Under the pieces are notes generated by a model that saw only the letters and a program-made list of their open reading frames with translations, did not search any database and was not told the DNA's origin. The translations under genes were made by a program, and so were the position numbers. This document shows, one piece after another, positions 17,142-25,201 of a stretch of DNA of 33,157 nucleotides (positions are counted from its first letter, which is position 1; each line of letters starts with the position of its first letter). The stretch is from Polaromonas sp. (lineage in GTDB: Bacteria > Pseudomonadota > Gammaproteobacteria > Burkholderiales > Burkholderiaceae_C). The stretch lies in assembly GCA_004293655.1 (NCBI GenBank), contig RDZZ01000048.1, forward strand, positions 1 to 33,157, written 5' to 3'.

Positions 17142-19655
17142 ATGAGCACCTCATCGCCCCCGTCAAGCGCCGCTTACCAGACCTGTCTGAACGAGGCTTT
17201 CACACAATCTCCCCTTGTCATCAAGCACTGGTGTTCGGGTTTGGCTGAGATTTTGCATGAGCGATCCACAGGCTCTGTCGCTGTTCATGAAAAGCGCATT
17301 TTGCAAGATGCCGCTGTGGCCCTGAAAGCCAATCAGGGCGTTATTGTGGAAGGCTTTGTCCTGGAGCTGACCAAAGCGATCGCCCAACACGCCAAGGCCA
17401 GCAACGCTAAAAAAGACGAAGACGCGCCACATTCTTTTTCATCCCTGCGGTTCGATCAACTCGAACTGATGGGCGACGATCAGGTTCAGGAGACGCTCGA
17501 CAGCGCGCGCTTGCAACAGTTTTTAATGCTGGCAGCGGATGCGGAACTCGCTGATTTTTCTGCGCGCCTCAGCACTGCGCAGGGTTACAAGACTGTGCAG
17601 GCAGACAAAAACCCACTGCGCCCTGAAGTTTTTTCGCAGGCGTTGCTCACATTGCTGCGTCGCCTTCCGGTCGATAACGGCTTGCGCTCACGCTGGCTGA
17701 CATATGGCGCGCAGTTGTTGGGCAAAGAGCTAAAGGCACTGTATGTGCTGCTGGGCAAGCTTCTGGAACAGCAGGGGGTCACGCAGGCGCCTTATCGCGT
17801 GTTGGCTGGCGTTGACGGCCAGTCCCACAAACCTGTCAGCGTTGATGCCGCACACGATCCGGGTTCACCCGCTTACGGCTCCTCCCCAGGCGGGTTGGCG
17901 GGGTACCCACTTCCCGCTGCACAAACTTGGTCATCACAGCCGGTGGACCACCCGACGTATTCTGGGCGGGGCAGGGCGCCTGACGCGCTGCTCGACCCAC
18001 AAGCGCTAAACAGCTCAGCAGGTAGGGCGGGTATAAAGGGTGCAGAAGGCTCAGCGCACATCAGCCGTGAGCAATTACTCACGCTCGACCGCCTTCACCG
18101 CTTGATGGCGGGCGACTACGATGACGCTTTTGAAGACGCACCTCTCGGTGCTGCGTCCTACGGCGCAGCAGGCGTGCAGCATGATTTCTCCCACACCTTG
18201 CCTGCTGCCATGGATGCGCTCGCCGAGCTGGAACAACAAGGGCTGGTCATGGCCAGCAGAGACAAAGTCCGGGCAAAGCCACCCCTGCCGATTACCCTTC
18301 TGCGGGAACAGCTCAAGACGGAGGCCAAAACTCTCGGTCAGGCCTTGAGCATTGAAGTTGTGGGCCTGATGATCCAGAGGTTGACCAACGACGAGCGGCT
18401 GCTCGCTCCGGTGCGGCAACTGATTGCCCAGGCCGAACCTGCATTCTTGCATCTGGGCCTTACCGACCCGCGCTTTTTCAGCGACAAAGCGCATCCTGCC
18501 CGTCAGTTGCTGGAGGCCATCACGGCCAAAAGTCTGGCTTTCTCGAGCCAGGACGCGCCAGGTTTTGAGCAGTTCATGCAGCACATCCGGGAAGTGTCAG
18601 CCGTCTTGAAGGAAGGCCAGCTCAATGCCACGCAGGATTTCGCTGCGCTGCTTGCCGATTTTGAGGACAAGCAGCATCAGGAAACGCCTGAAGAAAGTAT
18701 GGCCCAAGAGGCGGCAGTGCAGGCGTTGTTGCGAGCTGAGCAGCGCAATTTGCTGGCTGAAAAAATTGCACAGGAAATCCGGGTACGCCCCGACTTCATC
18801 AGTGGCAACGGGGCGATTGCCAGTTTTTTGACGGGCCCTTGGGCGCATGTGATGGCCAATGAGCGGCTGCTCGGCGAGCATGGCGGCATTGGCTCTGCCA
18901 AGGCGGTCTATAGCCTGACACTGGGTGACCTGCTCTGGAGCCTGAACACCGCGCAAGCCTCTCGCAACCGAAAGCGGCTGGTCAGGATCATTCCTGGTAT
19001 GTTGAACTCGGTGCGCGAAGGGCTGCTGTCGATTGACTACCCGCTGGAGAAATCCAAAGCGTTTTATGACGCGCTCATGCGCAGCCATGAAACGGCCATC
19101 AAGTCTGTGGCGGACAGACCTGACAACGCCATGCGTGCGCCTGAAGTACCTGAAGCGCTTGAAAAAGCCTTTGAAACCGGCGACCGCAACAACAGCCAGA
19201 CCAACGAGCCCTGGCTGGCACCCAGGGAGGCGCAGCAATCGGGTTTCATGGAGGACTGGAAACCAGACGATAGCACCGACTTTCAGGCCACCGTGCCCGG
19301 CCAACCGCTTCTTGTGCCAGATGCCCAGAGCGGGCGTGAAGGTGTGGCGAGCGATGAGGCCGCCGCGTCGTCGCCAGACAGTGGCGTCGAGCTGCTTTTG
19401 GGCGCCTGGGTGGAGCTGCTCTCAGAAGGCCGATGGCTGCGCGCCCAGCTCACCTGGATCAGCCCGCACAACACCCTTTTCATGTTCACCAGCGGTGGCA
19501 GGCGAAGCCATTCCATGACTTCGCGCATGTTGCAGCAGTTGCTTGCTGCTGACCGTTTGAGGGTCATCAGCGATCAGGGTTTGCTCGAAGGCGCGCTGGA
19601 CAGTGTGGCCCGCATGGCCATGCGCAACAGTGTCGATATTGCCCTGGACATTTGA
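17142..19655 (+). CDS. DUF1631 family protein
   Basis: This is a large cytoplasmic protein of 837 aa with no membrane segments, matching the DUF1631 family common in Burkholderiales. Some database entries call such proteins thymidine phosphorylase, which the sequence does not support. I choose ATG 17142 (MSTSSPPSSAAYQ) because the upstream in-frame ATG at 17028 would add a stretch that resembles promoter DNA. The N-terminal 300 residues are mostly helical and acidic. A Gly/Pro/Ser-rich spacer lies around residues 235-300. The C-terminal 80 residues (LLLGAWVELLSEGRWLRAQL, then HNTLFMFTSGGRRSHSM) form the best-conserved block and resemble a small beta-barrel domain of PilZ type; that last point is inference. 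Confidence 0.8.
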   Translation: MSTSSPPSSAAYQTCLNEAFTQSPLVIKHWCSGLAEILHERSTGSVAVHEKRILQDAAVALKANQGVIVEGFVLELTKAIAQHAKASNAKKDEDAPHSFSSLRFDQLELMGDDQVQETLDSARLQQFLMLAADAELADFSARLSTAQGYKTVQADKNPLRPEVFSQALLTLLRRLPVDNGLRSRWLTYGAQLLGKELKALYVLLGKLLEQQGVTQAPYRVLAGVDGQSHKPVSVDAAHDPGSPAYGSSPGGLAGYPLPAAQTWSSQPVDHPTYSGRGRAPDALLDPQALNSSAGRAGIKGAEGSAHISREQLLTLDRLHRLMAGDYDDAFEDAPLGAASYGAAGVQHDFSHTLPAAMDALAELEQQGLVMASRDKVRAKPPLPITLLREQLKTEAKTLGQALSIEVVGLMIQRLTNDERLLAPVRQLIAQAEPAFLHLGLTDPRFFSDKAHPARQLLEAITAKSLAFSSQDAPGFEQFMQHIREVSAVLKEGQLNATQDFAALLADFEDKQHQETPEESMAQEAAVQALLRAEQRNLLAEKIAQEIRVRPDFISGNGAIASFLTGPWAHVMANERLLGEHGGIGSAKAVYSLTLGDLLWSLNTAQASRNRKRLVRIIPGMLNSVREGLLSIDYPLEKSKAFYDALMRSHETAIKSVADRPDNAMRAPEVPEALEKAFETGDRNNSQTNEPWLAPREAQQSGFMEDWKPDDSTDFQATVPGQPLLVPDAQSGREGVASDEAAASSPDSGVELLLGAWVELLSEGRWLRAQLTWISPHNTLFMFTSGGRRSHSMTSRMLQQLLAADRLRVISDQGLLEGALDSVARMAMRNSVDIALDI

Positions 19656-19755
19656 CGGCGCGTGTGGGTGCCGCTGTCCGGTGACTTCAAACTCTGGCTC
19701 AGGCGGCCTCACCTTCAGCCTCAGCCTCATCTTCTGTGGACATGAAAACGCAGTC

Positions 19756-19801
19756 GGGCATTGCATTTTGGAGCATAAAATAAGCGCCTACGGCAATGCC
19801 C
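19756..19801. terminator. Inverted repeat between the DUF1631 gene and the metal cluster
   Basis: Perfect 9-bp arms GGGCATTGC (19756-19764) and GCAATGCCC (19793-19801) enclose a 28-bp loop in the gap between two converging transcripts. It could form a stem that ends one or both, but there is no U tract beside it. An AT-rich stretch (19812-19828, TGCTATCAATAAAATAG) follows before the MerT-like stop codon. Confidence 0.35.
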
Positions 19802-19818
19802 ATAAGGATTAGATGCTA

Positions 19819-20220
19819 TCAATAAAATAGTGGCTGTACAAATGCAAACCAGCTGCCTGCCAGGTAGGTCGCCACACTTGCCAGATAAACCCGGGCCGAG
19901 TTTTTACGAACGCGCATACAGGTCTGCCGGAGCGCGGGGTCTGTCGGGCAGGGCGCAAAACGGTTTTTCCATTGCAGCACGCCACTGGCTACCAGCATCA
20001 GGCCTGCGAACGCAAAAACGACTTCCTTGTACTGACTGACCCAGACCAGGCCGGGCAAGACGGCCACGAGGCTCGAGAGTGCTGCGCCCGCGCCCAGTGC
20101 CACCAGCAGGGCGGGCAATGCGCAGCACAGCAGCGTGCCTGAGCTTGCAAACAGGCTCAGCCATGAGGTTCGGGCAGACCACGAGCCTGCGCTGTTGACG
20201 CTTCGGAGCAGCGGTTTCAT
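19819..20220 (-). CDS. MerT-like small membrane protein (putative heavy-metal transporter)
   Basis: This is an inner-membrane protein of 133 aa with three hydrophobic segments (about 20-60, 64-84 and 110-132). A vicinal cysteine pair, C32-C33, lies in the first helix, and two more cysteines, C91 and C101, lie in the loop before the last helix. That is the MerT layout, where mercuric ion passes from a CC pair in helix 1 to a second pair in a loop. The C-terminus (VQPLFY) also resembles MerT. The start overlaps the stop of the upstream HMA gene by four bases (ATGA), so the two are translationally coupled like merP and merT. No merA or merR is visible, and the neighbours are copper proteins, so the metal could be copper instead. 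MerT similarity is by eye and should be treated as family-level. Confidence 0.7.
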   Translation of the reverse strand: MKPLLRSVNSAGSWSARTSWLSLFASSGTLLCCALPALLVALGAGAALSSLVAVLPGLVWVSQYKEVVFAFAGLMLVASGVLQWKNRFAPCPTDPALRQTCMRVRKNSARVYLASVATYLAGSWFAFVQPLFY

Positions 20221-20567
20221 TTTTGAGCTTTCGCGGCAGCCTTGATGTCGGCAACCGACAGTTGCACGGTTTCAAGCCTGACGACGTCATAACCCGCATC
20301 GATGATCTCGGCCGTGATTTTTTTAGGGTCCAGTTTCTGGCCGTCTTTGGCCTCTATGGCCACAAGCTTTTTCTTGAGGTCCACAAAAACAAGCTGGGCT
20401 GCGGGCATGCCCATCAGGCCTTTCTCAATGCCCTGTGCGCAAAACGCACAGACCATGCCGTTGACCGTCACCTTGACGCTCTCAACGGCCAGTGCCGGGC
20501 CAGCTGCAACTGCAAAAAAGTAAATGCCTGCGCAGGCAGCCATGGTTTTAAGGCTTGGGGTTTTCAT
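20217..20567 (-). CDS. Exported heavy-metal-associated (HMA) domain protein, MerP-like
   Basis: This is a periplasmic metal-binding protein of 116 aa. A signal peptide covers about residues 1-27 (hydrophobic AACAGIYFFAVAAG, then PALA). A single HMA ferredoxin-like domain follows, with the CXXC site C40-AF-C43 inside NGMVCAFCAQGIEKGL. The usual GMTC is GMVC here. The C-terminal part (KITAEIIDAGYDV) completes the fold, and a short Ala/Lys tail follows. It would bind Cu(I) or Hg(II) in the periplasm and pass it to the coupled MerT-like protein encoded immediately downstream. The start codon has a U-rich leader with 9-bp repeats and no strong Shine-Dalgarno sequence. Confidence 0.85.
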   Translation of the reverse strand: MKTPSLKTMAACAGIYFFAVAAGPALAVESVKVTVNGMVCAFCAQGIEKGLMGMPAAQLVFVDLKKKLVAIEAKDGQKLDPKKITAEIIDAGYDVVRLETVQLSVADIKAAAKAQK

Positions 20568-20593
20568 GATGTGTGTTTGAAAATGATAAAAAA

Positions 20594-20631
20594 ATGAAAA
20601 AAATGAAAAAAATGAAAAAGATGAAAAAATG
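20594..20631. repeat. Tandem repeat, 9-bp unit ATGAAAAAA, four copies
   Basis: ATG recurs at 20594, 20603, 20612 and 20621 with A-rich spacers, and again at 20629 after an 8-bp step; a degenerate unit lies just before, at 20583. It occupies the gap between the outer-membrane protein gene and the HMA gene, so on the transcript it is a U-rich leader of the HMA message. Copy-number change by slippage is possible. Confidence 0.8.
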
Positions 20632-20668
20632 GTGGAGCAGGTTCAGATTTTTTAGATATTCTGGTGCT

Positions 20669-21337
20669 TCAAAAAATATACATAAAGTTAGCCCGCGCCT
20701 GCCGCATGCTGCTGACGCCAAGTTCAACAAAATAGCGCTTGTGAATCAGGCGCAGCATGGGTGTGATCTCGGTTTTCTCAGACAAACCGCGCATGCGCCG
20801 CGCCTCAACGACCAGCCACGGCTGTGTCTCGTCATAGTCCGCCTCGTAAAACGAAAAGCCAGCGCGTGCAGCCACAAAGTCATGGTTGATACCCGGTGCC
20901 CGGTACAGCCGGACAGAAGCCGACACATACAGCCGGGTGGTTTCATAGTCAGCCGACACACCTGGTGCCAGCATGGTTTTGCTGTCGCCAAGGTTATGGC
21001 CCGTCAGCCGGCCCGCACCACCCACAAACCAAAAGTTGGCCTGTGAATGCTCACCGTTGATGCGGTGCAGCAGCCGGGTGTAAGTCAGCTCACTGAAGGT
21101 GCGCGACAACTGCGATGCAGGCCGCCTGTCGTCAGAGCGCATCGCCACCACGCCTGCACCGAAGGCATCGCGCGGGCTGATGGCGTGATTGACCCAGGCT
21201 TCCTGCCAGTTTGGTGAAAAGTCACCCATCGCCATGGTGCTGCCGTTAAAGCCCATGGGGCCTGCGTGCGCAGCAGCGCTGGCAAGCAGCCCAAAAACTG
21301 CCAAAAGTTGGCGGGCAAATTCCCATCGGGCACGCAT
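20669..21337 (-). CDS. Putative outer-membrane protein of the metal cluster
   Basis: This is a 222-aa exported protein that I do not recognise as a named family. It has a signal peptide (residues 1-25, LLAVFGLLASAAAHA, cleavage before GPMGF). The mature part is rich in alternating hydrophobic and aromatic residues (ANFWFVGGAGRL, RLYVSASVRLYRAPG, FVAARAGFSFYEADYDE). It ends in phenylalanine (MYIF), the classic C-terminal signal of outer-membrane beta-barrels. The mature N-terminus has several Met residues (MGFNGSTMAMGDF), which is common in copper-contacting proteins. It lies 5 bp after the CusF-like gene, so it is in the same operon. A role as a copper-related channel or sensor barrel is inference. 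Confidence 0.65.
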   Translation of the reverse strand: MRARWEFARQLLAVFGLLASAAAHAGPMGFNGSTMAMGDFSPNWQEAWVNHAISPRDAFGAGVVAMRSDDRRPASQLSRTFSELTYTRLLHRINGEHSQANFWFVGGAGRLTGHNLGDSKTMLAPGVSADYETTRLYVSASVRLYRAPGINHDFVAARAGFSFYEADYDETQPWLVVEARRMRGLSEKTEITPMLRLIHKRYFVELGVSSMRQARANFMYIF

Positions 21338-21342
21338 GGCTG

Positions 21343-21699
21343 TTACCTGACGGGCTGTATGGCTGTCACCACGATCGCACTGCCGACTTTCTCGGCCTTG
21401 AAGCGAACCTTGTCACCGGCTTTCAATTTGTCCAGCAGTGCGGGGTCTTTGACCTGAAACACCATCGTCATGCCGGGCATGTCAAGGTGTTTGATTTCGC
21501 CATGCTTGATGGTGAGTTTTTTGGCGTCCAGGTCTAACTTGCGGATCTCGCCATCGGCCATGTCGGCACCTGCCGTTGCTGGCATGTCTTTTTTAGCTTC
21601 CTGTCTGGTCGTCGGCGCGCCTGCATGTGATGCAGCATGCAGCGATGCGCTGGCGCTTAGCAGGCCAGCCAGGATCAGAATGATTTTTGTGTTTTTCAT
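21343..21699 (-). CDS. CusF-like periplasmic copper-binding protein
   Basis: This is a 118-aa exported protein with a signal peptide (residues 1-23, ILILAGLLSASASLHA) and one CusF domain (about 47-118). In E. coli CusF, Cu(I)/Ag(I) is bound by a His, two Met and a stacking Trp in the segment NWPEMTM. Here the matching residues are H66, M77 and M79 in the block HLDMPGMTM. The tryptophan position is M74, a substitution seen in many relatives. CusF normally hands copper to the CusB adaptor of a CusCBA pump, but no CusA or CusB is encoded here. It lies between the cupredoxin and the putative outer-membrane protein genes. A His/Met-rich linker (residues 24-48) precedes the domain. Confidence 0.88.
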   Translation of the reverse strand: MKNTKIILILAGLLSASASLHAASHAGAPTTRQEAKKDMPATAGADMADGEIRKLDLDAKKLTIKHGEIKHLDMPGMTMVFQVKDPALLDKLKAGDKVRFKAEKVGSAIVVTAIQPVR

Positions 21700-21744
21700 G
21701 GTTTTCTCTCAAAAGTTAAAAGGGTAAAAATAAAAACACAGGTG

Positions 21745-22248
21745 TCATTGGGTCTTGAGTACAGAAATTCTGCCGACCATACCCGCCTGGTAGTGACCCG
21801 CAATCAGGCAGGCAAACTCAAACTCGCCTGGGCGGTTGAATGTCCAGACCAGGTTTTGTGTTTTGCCTGCGGCTACATGCGCCATGTAGGGCTCGTCATG
21901 TTCCATGCCGGGGAACTTCACCATCAGCGCCGCATGCGCATCGAGTTCTTTTTTGGTGCCGATCACCATTTCATGCAACTGCTTGCCCTGGTTTTTGACC
22001 ACAAAGCGGATCGTCTCGCCTTGCTTGACAGTGATGGTGCTGGGGGTGAACCGCATGTTGTCGCCCATGCTCAAGGTGATTTCCCGTTTTACTGATGCGG
22101 CATCGCCCGCAATGCCCCAGTCTTTCTGCTCTTTCACCACCGCCGAAGTCTTTGCCTTGTGAGGCGTGTTTTCGTGTGCAAAAGAGGTGCTGGCGCAATG
22201 AATCAGGGCACATGCTGCTATCAATTGCGTAGTGTTTCGGATGTTCAT
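21745..22248 (-). CDS. Exported cupredoxin (type 1 copper protein)
   Basis: This is a periplasmic blue-copper-type protein of 167 aa. The signal peptide runs to about residue 24 (CASTSFA, then HEN). The cupredoxin domain spans about 55-165. The type 1 copper ligands are all present: H92 in QLHEMV, then C147, H152 and M157 in FACLIAGHYQAGM. Additional Met and His residues (M109, M115, H117, M122, H124) line the insert between the first ligand and the Cys loop and could form a second copper site. It is encoded between the multicopper oxidase and the CusF-like gene, so it may pass electrons to, or accept Cu from, the oxidase. The leader contains TTGG-type tandem repeats. Confidence 0.9.
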   Translation of the reverse strand: MNIRNTTQLIAACALIHCASTSFAHENTPHKAKTSAVVKEQKDWGIAGDAASVKREITLSMGDNMRFTPSTITVKQGETIRFVVKNQGKQLHEMVIGTKKELDAHAALMVKFPGMEHDEPYMAHVAAGKTQNLVWTFNRPGEFEFACLIAGHYQAGMVGRISVLKTQ

Positions 22249-22257
22249 AAGTTTGTG

Positions 22258-22299
22258 TTGATCTGGTTGGTTGATCTGGTTGTTTGGTTGGTTGGTTGG
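22258..22299. repeat. TTGATCTGG / TTGG tandem repeats before the cupredoxin gene
   Basis: Two copies of TTGATCTGG are interleaved with a run of TTGG units, filling nearly all of the 51-bp gap between the multicopper oxidase stop codon and the cupredoxin start codon. Slippage would change the length of the cupredoxin leader and could tune its translation. Confidence 0.7.
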
Positions 22300-23733
22300 T
22301 CAGTGCTTCATGCCGCTGTGGCCACTTTGTTTGCCCACCACAGGTTTCCTGATTTGCACTTCAACTTGCTTTGCGGGCATGTTTTGCACTTTCATGGACT
22401 GCCCGCCTTCTGATGCAAAGCGCGCTGGGTCTGGCAACGCACCTGTCCATTCATAAGCCACCGTACCGGGCGGGTGTTTGTACCAGCCGGGGTCTTTGTA
22501 GTCGCCGGGTTTCTGGTCTTTGCGCACCTTGAGCATGCTGAACATGCCGCCCATCTCGACGCTGCCAAACGGGCCTTCGCCGGTCATCATCTTGGCGGTG
22601 TTGTCGGGCAGGGGCATGTCCATCTCAGCCATATCGGCCATGCCGCGCTCGCCCATGACCATGTAGTCGGGGATGACGCGGGTGATTTTTTTGACGATCT
22701 CGCGGTGGTCAACGCCTATCAGTGTCGGCACATCATGGCCCATGGCGTTCATGGTGTGGTGGCTTTTGTGGCAGTGAAAGGCCCAGTCGCCCTCTTCGTC
22801 GGCCAAAAATTCAAGTTGCCGCATCTGGCCGACCGCAATGTCTTGCGTCACTTCATACTGGCGGGTTGATTTTGGCGTGGGCCCGCCGTCTGTGCCTGTG
22901 ACCAAAAACTCGTGGCCGTGCAGGTGAATCGGGTGGTTCGTCATCGTCAGGTTGCCGATGCGAATCCGCACCTTGTCATGTTTGCGCACGATCAGCGGGT
23001 CAATGCCGGGGAACACGCGGCTGTTCCAGCTCCAGATGTTGAAGTCCAGCATGGTCATGATTTTGGGTGTGTAGGCACCTGGGTCTATGTCATAGGCGTT
23101 GAGCAAAAACACAAAGTCGCGGTCCACCTCGTCAATCAATGGGTGTTTTGCTTTGGGGTGCGTGATCCAGAAACCCATCATGCCCATGGCCATTTGCGTC
23201 ATTTCGTCGGCATGTGGGTGGTACATGAAGGTGCCGGGGCGGCGTGCCTCAAATTCATAGACGAATGTTTTACCGACGGCAATAGCCGGCTGGTTCAGAC
23301 CGGAAACGCCATCCATGCCGTTGGGCAGGCGCTGGCCGTGCCAGTGAACGCTGGTGTGTTCGGGCAATTTGTTGGTGACAAAAATGCGCACCCTGTCGCC
23401 TTCCACGACTTCAATCGTCGGGCCGGGTGACTGGCCGTTGTAGCCCCACAGGTGGCCTTTGAAGCCGGGCGCAAACTCGCGCACGACCGGTTCTGCCACC
23501 AAGTGAAACTCCTTGACCCCTTGATTCATGCGCCAAGGCAGCGTCCAGCCGTTCAAAGTGACCACCGGGTTGTAAGGCCGTCCTGTATTGGGCACCAGCG
23601 GGGCCATGGTGTCGGGTCTGGTTTGCATCACAGGCTCTGGCAGGGCGGCCATAGCGACGCGGCTGACTGCGGCGGCACTCACTGCTGCGGTGATCACGCC
23701 TGCACCCGCTAAAAAATTTCGTCTGTTGTTCAT
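22300..23733 (-). CDS. Two-domain multicopper oxidase with Met-rich C-terminal extension
   Basis: This is a periplasmic copper-dependent oxidase of 477 aa, probably oxidising Cu(I) to Cu(II) or a related substrate. It has a Tat-type signal (NNRRNFLAGAG, residues 2-12). The four copper motifs are HWHG (130-133), HPH (172-174), HPIHLHGHE (267-275) and HCHKSHHTM (320-328). The type 1 ligands are C321, H326 and M331 by spacing. The first and third motifs are only about 140 residues apart, as in two-domain small laccases and shorter than in three-domain CopA or CueO. About 145 residues follow the last motif. They are rich in Met (GMADMAEMDM at about 370-380) and end in the His-containing GHSGMKH. 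It is downstream of the TolC-type gene and upstream of the cupredoxin. Database names would be copper oxidase or CopA-like. Confidence 0.9.
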   Translation of the reverse strand: MNNRRNFLAGAGVITAAVSAAAVSRVAMAALPEPVMQTRPDTMAPLVPNTGRPYNPVVTLNGWTLPWRMNQGVKEFHLVAEPVVREFAPGFKGHLWGYNGQSPGPTIEVVEGDRVRIFVTNKLPEHTSVHWHGQRLPNGMDGVSGLNQPAIAVGKTFVYEFEARRPGTFMYHPHADEMTQMAMGMMGFWITHPKAKHPLIDEVDRDFVFLLNAYDIDPGAYTPKIMTMLDFNIWSWNSRVFPGIDPLIVRKHDKVRIRIGNLTMTNHPIHLHGHEFLVTGTDGGPTPKSTRQYEVTQDIAVGQMRQLEFLADEEGDWAFHCHKSHHTMNAMGHDVPTLIGVDHREIVKKITRVIPDYMVMGERGMADMAEMDMPLPDNTAKMMTGEGPFGSVEMGGMFSMLKVRKDQKPGDYKDPGWYKHPPGTVAYEWTGALPDPARFASEGGQSMKVQNMPAKQVEVQIRKPVVGKQSGHSGMKH

Positions 23734-23755
23734 GGTGAATCTTGATTAAATGAAT

Positions 23756-25201
23756 TTAGTGGCCAGGCTTTTCGCTACCAGCCGCTTGAGGCGCGGCCAT
23801 CATCACGCCGGTGGGTTTGCCTGTCATTGATGCGCTCAGGGCGGCATCGGCCAGCCAGAATTGCTGGTAGGCGTTGATGGCTGCCTGCACGCTGCTGATC
23901 TGGTCACGTGTGTCGGCCAGCAGCTCAAACACGCCAATCAGCATGCCGTTGTAGCGCAGTACGTTTTCTTCCGCCATGGTTTTACGCAGGGGCACGACTT
24001 CATCGCGGTAGTGGCGGGCCACGTCGTACGCCGTGCGGTAGGCTGAGTAACTTTCACGAAGCTGCGATGTGGCGCTGCGTACTGTGCTTTCATAGCGATT
24101 GGCAGCGGCGATTGACTGCGCGTTCATGGTGTCGCGTTTGGCGTTGCCCCAGTCAAAAATCGGCAGCCGTATGCCCAGCTCGTAGCCGCGTTTGGCAAAG
24201 GCTTTGCCCGCACCGCCTTCGTTGTCGAAAGTGGTGCTCCGGATGATGTCCAGTTCAACATCGAGCAGGCTTGTCAAGAGGTTCAAACCTTGGGCTTTGC
24301 CCGCAGCATCGAGCTGGCCACGTGCCAGTTGCACATCCAGGCGCTGGCCAGTAGCCGTGTTGCTGACCAGTGCCGGAGTGCGTGCGTCTTTTGGCAGGTC
24401 AGGCAATCTGTCAGGCAGCTGCAGTTGACCCGCCTGCGCATCCGTCAAGCCCAATTGCCGCACCAGCTCTTCTCGCGCCGCCAACGCCGCGTGTTGTGCA
24501 GATGCAAGCTGGGCCACGCTGTCAGCATAAAAAACCTGTTGGCGTGCGCGCTGCAGTTTGTTGAAGTTGCCGACCTGTTGCATGCGCTGGGCCAGCTCGG
24601 CGCTGGCCTCGGCTGTGGTGTTGGTTTGCTGGGCATATTGCAGAGTCTGGCTGGCCGCGACTGCCCGCACCCATGCCTGGCGGACTTGGGTGACCTGCTC
24701 GACGACGCTGGCAGACAACTGAACTTTGGCCTGGGCTGTCTGGCTTTGTGCAATGGCTTGCCTGCGTGGCAGCGTGAGCAAATCGAGCAGGCCGAACGAC
24801 AAAATACGCCCCAGCTCCAGCTCGTCTTTGAACGTGACCCGTTCAAACTTGAAGATCGGGTTGGACATGCGCCCGGCTTGGTTAGCCGCTGACATATCCG
24901 CCCAGCTCTGCGCCAGCAGGGTTTGCACTGCGGGGCTGTTGGCCAGGGCCAGCTGCACCGCATCGTCAGATGTCAAAGGTCTTGACAGCAGGTCTGCGGC
25001 AAGTTTGGCTTTGGCGTTGCGCTGCTCAGCCGTTTGGTGAAGTGCCAGCTTGCCGCTGGTAAAGCCCCCAGTCGTTTGATTGGCATGGCCGACAGCTTCG
25101 TCAAAATCAACCGAAGCGCAGCCTGCGAGTGCCAGCGCAGCGACGGCAATTGCAGCCAGCTTGAAATACTTGGTTGCGGTTTTTGTTTGTGCAAGCGTCA
25201 T
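23756..25201 (-). CDS. TolC/CusC-family outer-membrane efflux lipoprotein
   Basis: This is an outer-membrane factor of 481 aa. The lipobox LALAGC places the lipidated cysteine at residue 28, as in CusC/NodT-type proteins. The rest shows the duplicated outer-membrane-efflux pattern, with long coiled-coil helices rich in Ala and Gln (KVQLSASVVEQVTQVRQAW; QAAINAYQQFWLADAALSA near the C-terminus) and the beta segment LGIRLPIFDWG. TolC-like channels need an inner-membrane pump and an adaptor; none is encoded in this cluster. The start overlaps the stop of the upstream 105-aa protein by four bases (ATGA), so the two are coupled. The C-terminal tail is Met/His-containing (GVMMAA...KPGH), fitting a copper role. 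Confidence 0.9.
   Translation of the reverse strand: MTLAQTKTATKYFKLAAIAVAALALAGCASVDFDEAVGHANQTTGGFTSGKLALHQTAEQRNAKAKLAADLLSRPLTSDDAVQLALANSPAVQTLLAQSWADMSAANQAGRMSNPIFKFERVTFKDELELGRILSFGLLDLLTLPRRQAIAQSQTAQAKVQLSASVVEQVTQVRQAWVRAVAASQTLQYAQQTNTTAEASAELAQRMQQVGNFNKLQRARQQVFYADSVAQLASAQHAALAAREELVRQLGLTDAQAGQLQLPDRLPDLPKDARTPALVSNTATGQRLDVQLARGQLDAAGKAQGLNLLTSLLDVELDIIRSTTFDNEGGAGKAFAKRGYELGIRLPIFDWGNAKRDTMNAQSIAAANRYESTVRSATSQLRESYSAYRTAYDVARHYRDEVVPLRKTMAEENVLRYNGMLIGVFELLADTRDQISSVQAAINAYQQFWLADAALSASMTGKPTGVMMAAPQAAGSEKPGH

Noticed and set aside
19819-20567. A mercury-resistance (mer) operon
   Set aside because: Only MerP/MerT-like genes are present; there is no MerA, MerR or mer operator, and all other neighbours are copper proteins.
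20573-21046. Plus-strand frame starting with repeated Met-Lys-Lys
   Set aside because: The start is an artefact of the ATGAAAAAA repeat, and the rest is antisense to the outer-membrane-protein gene.
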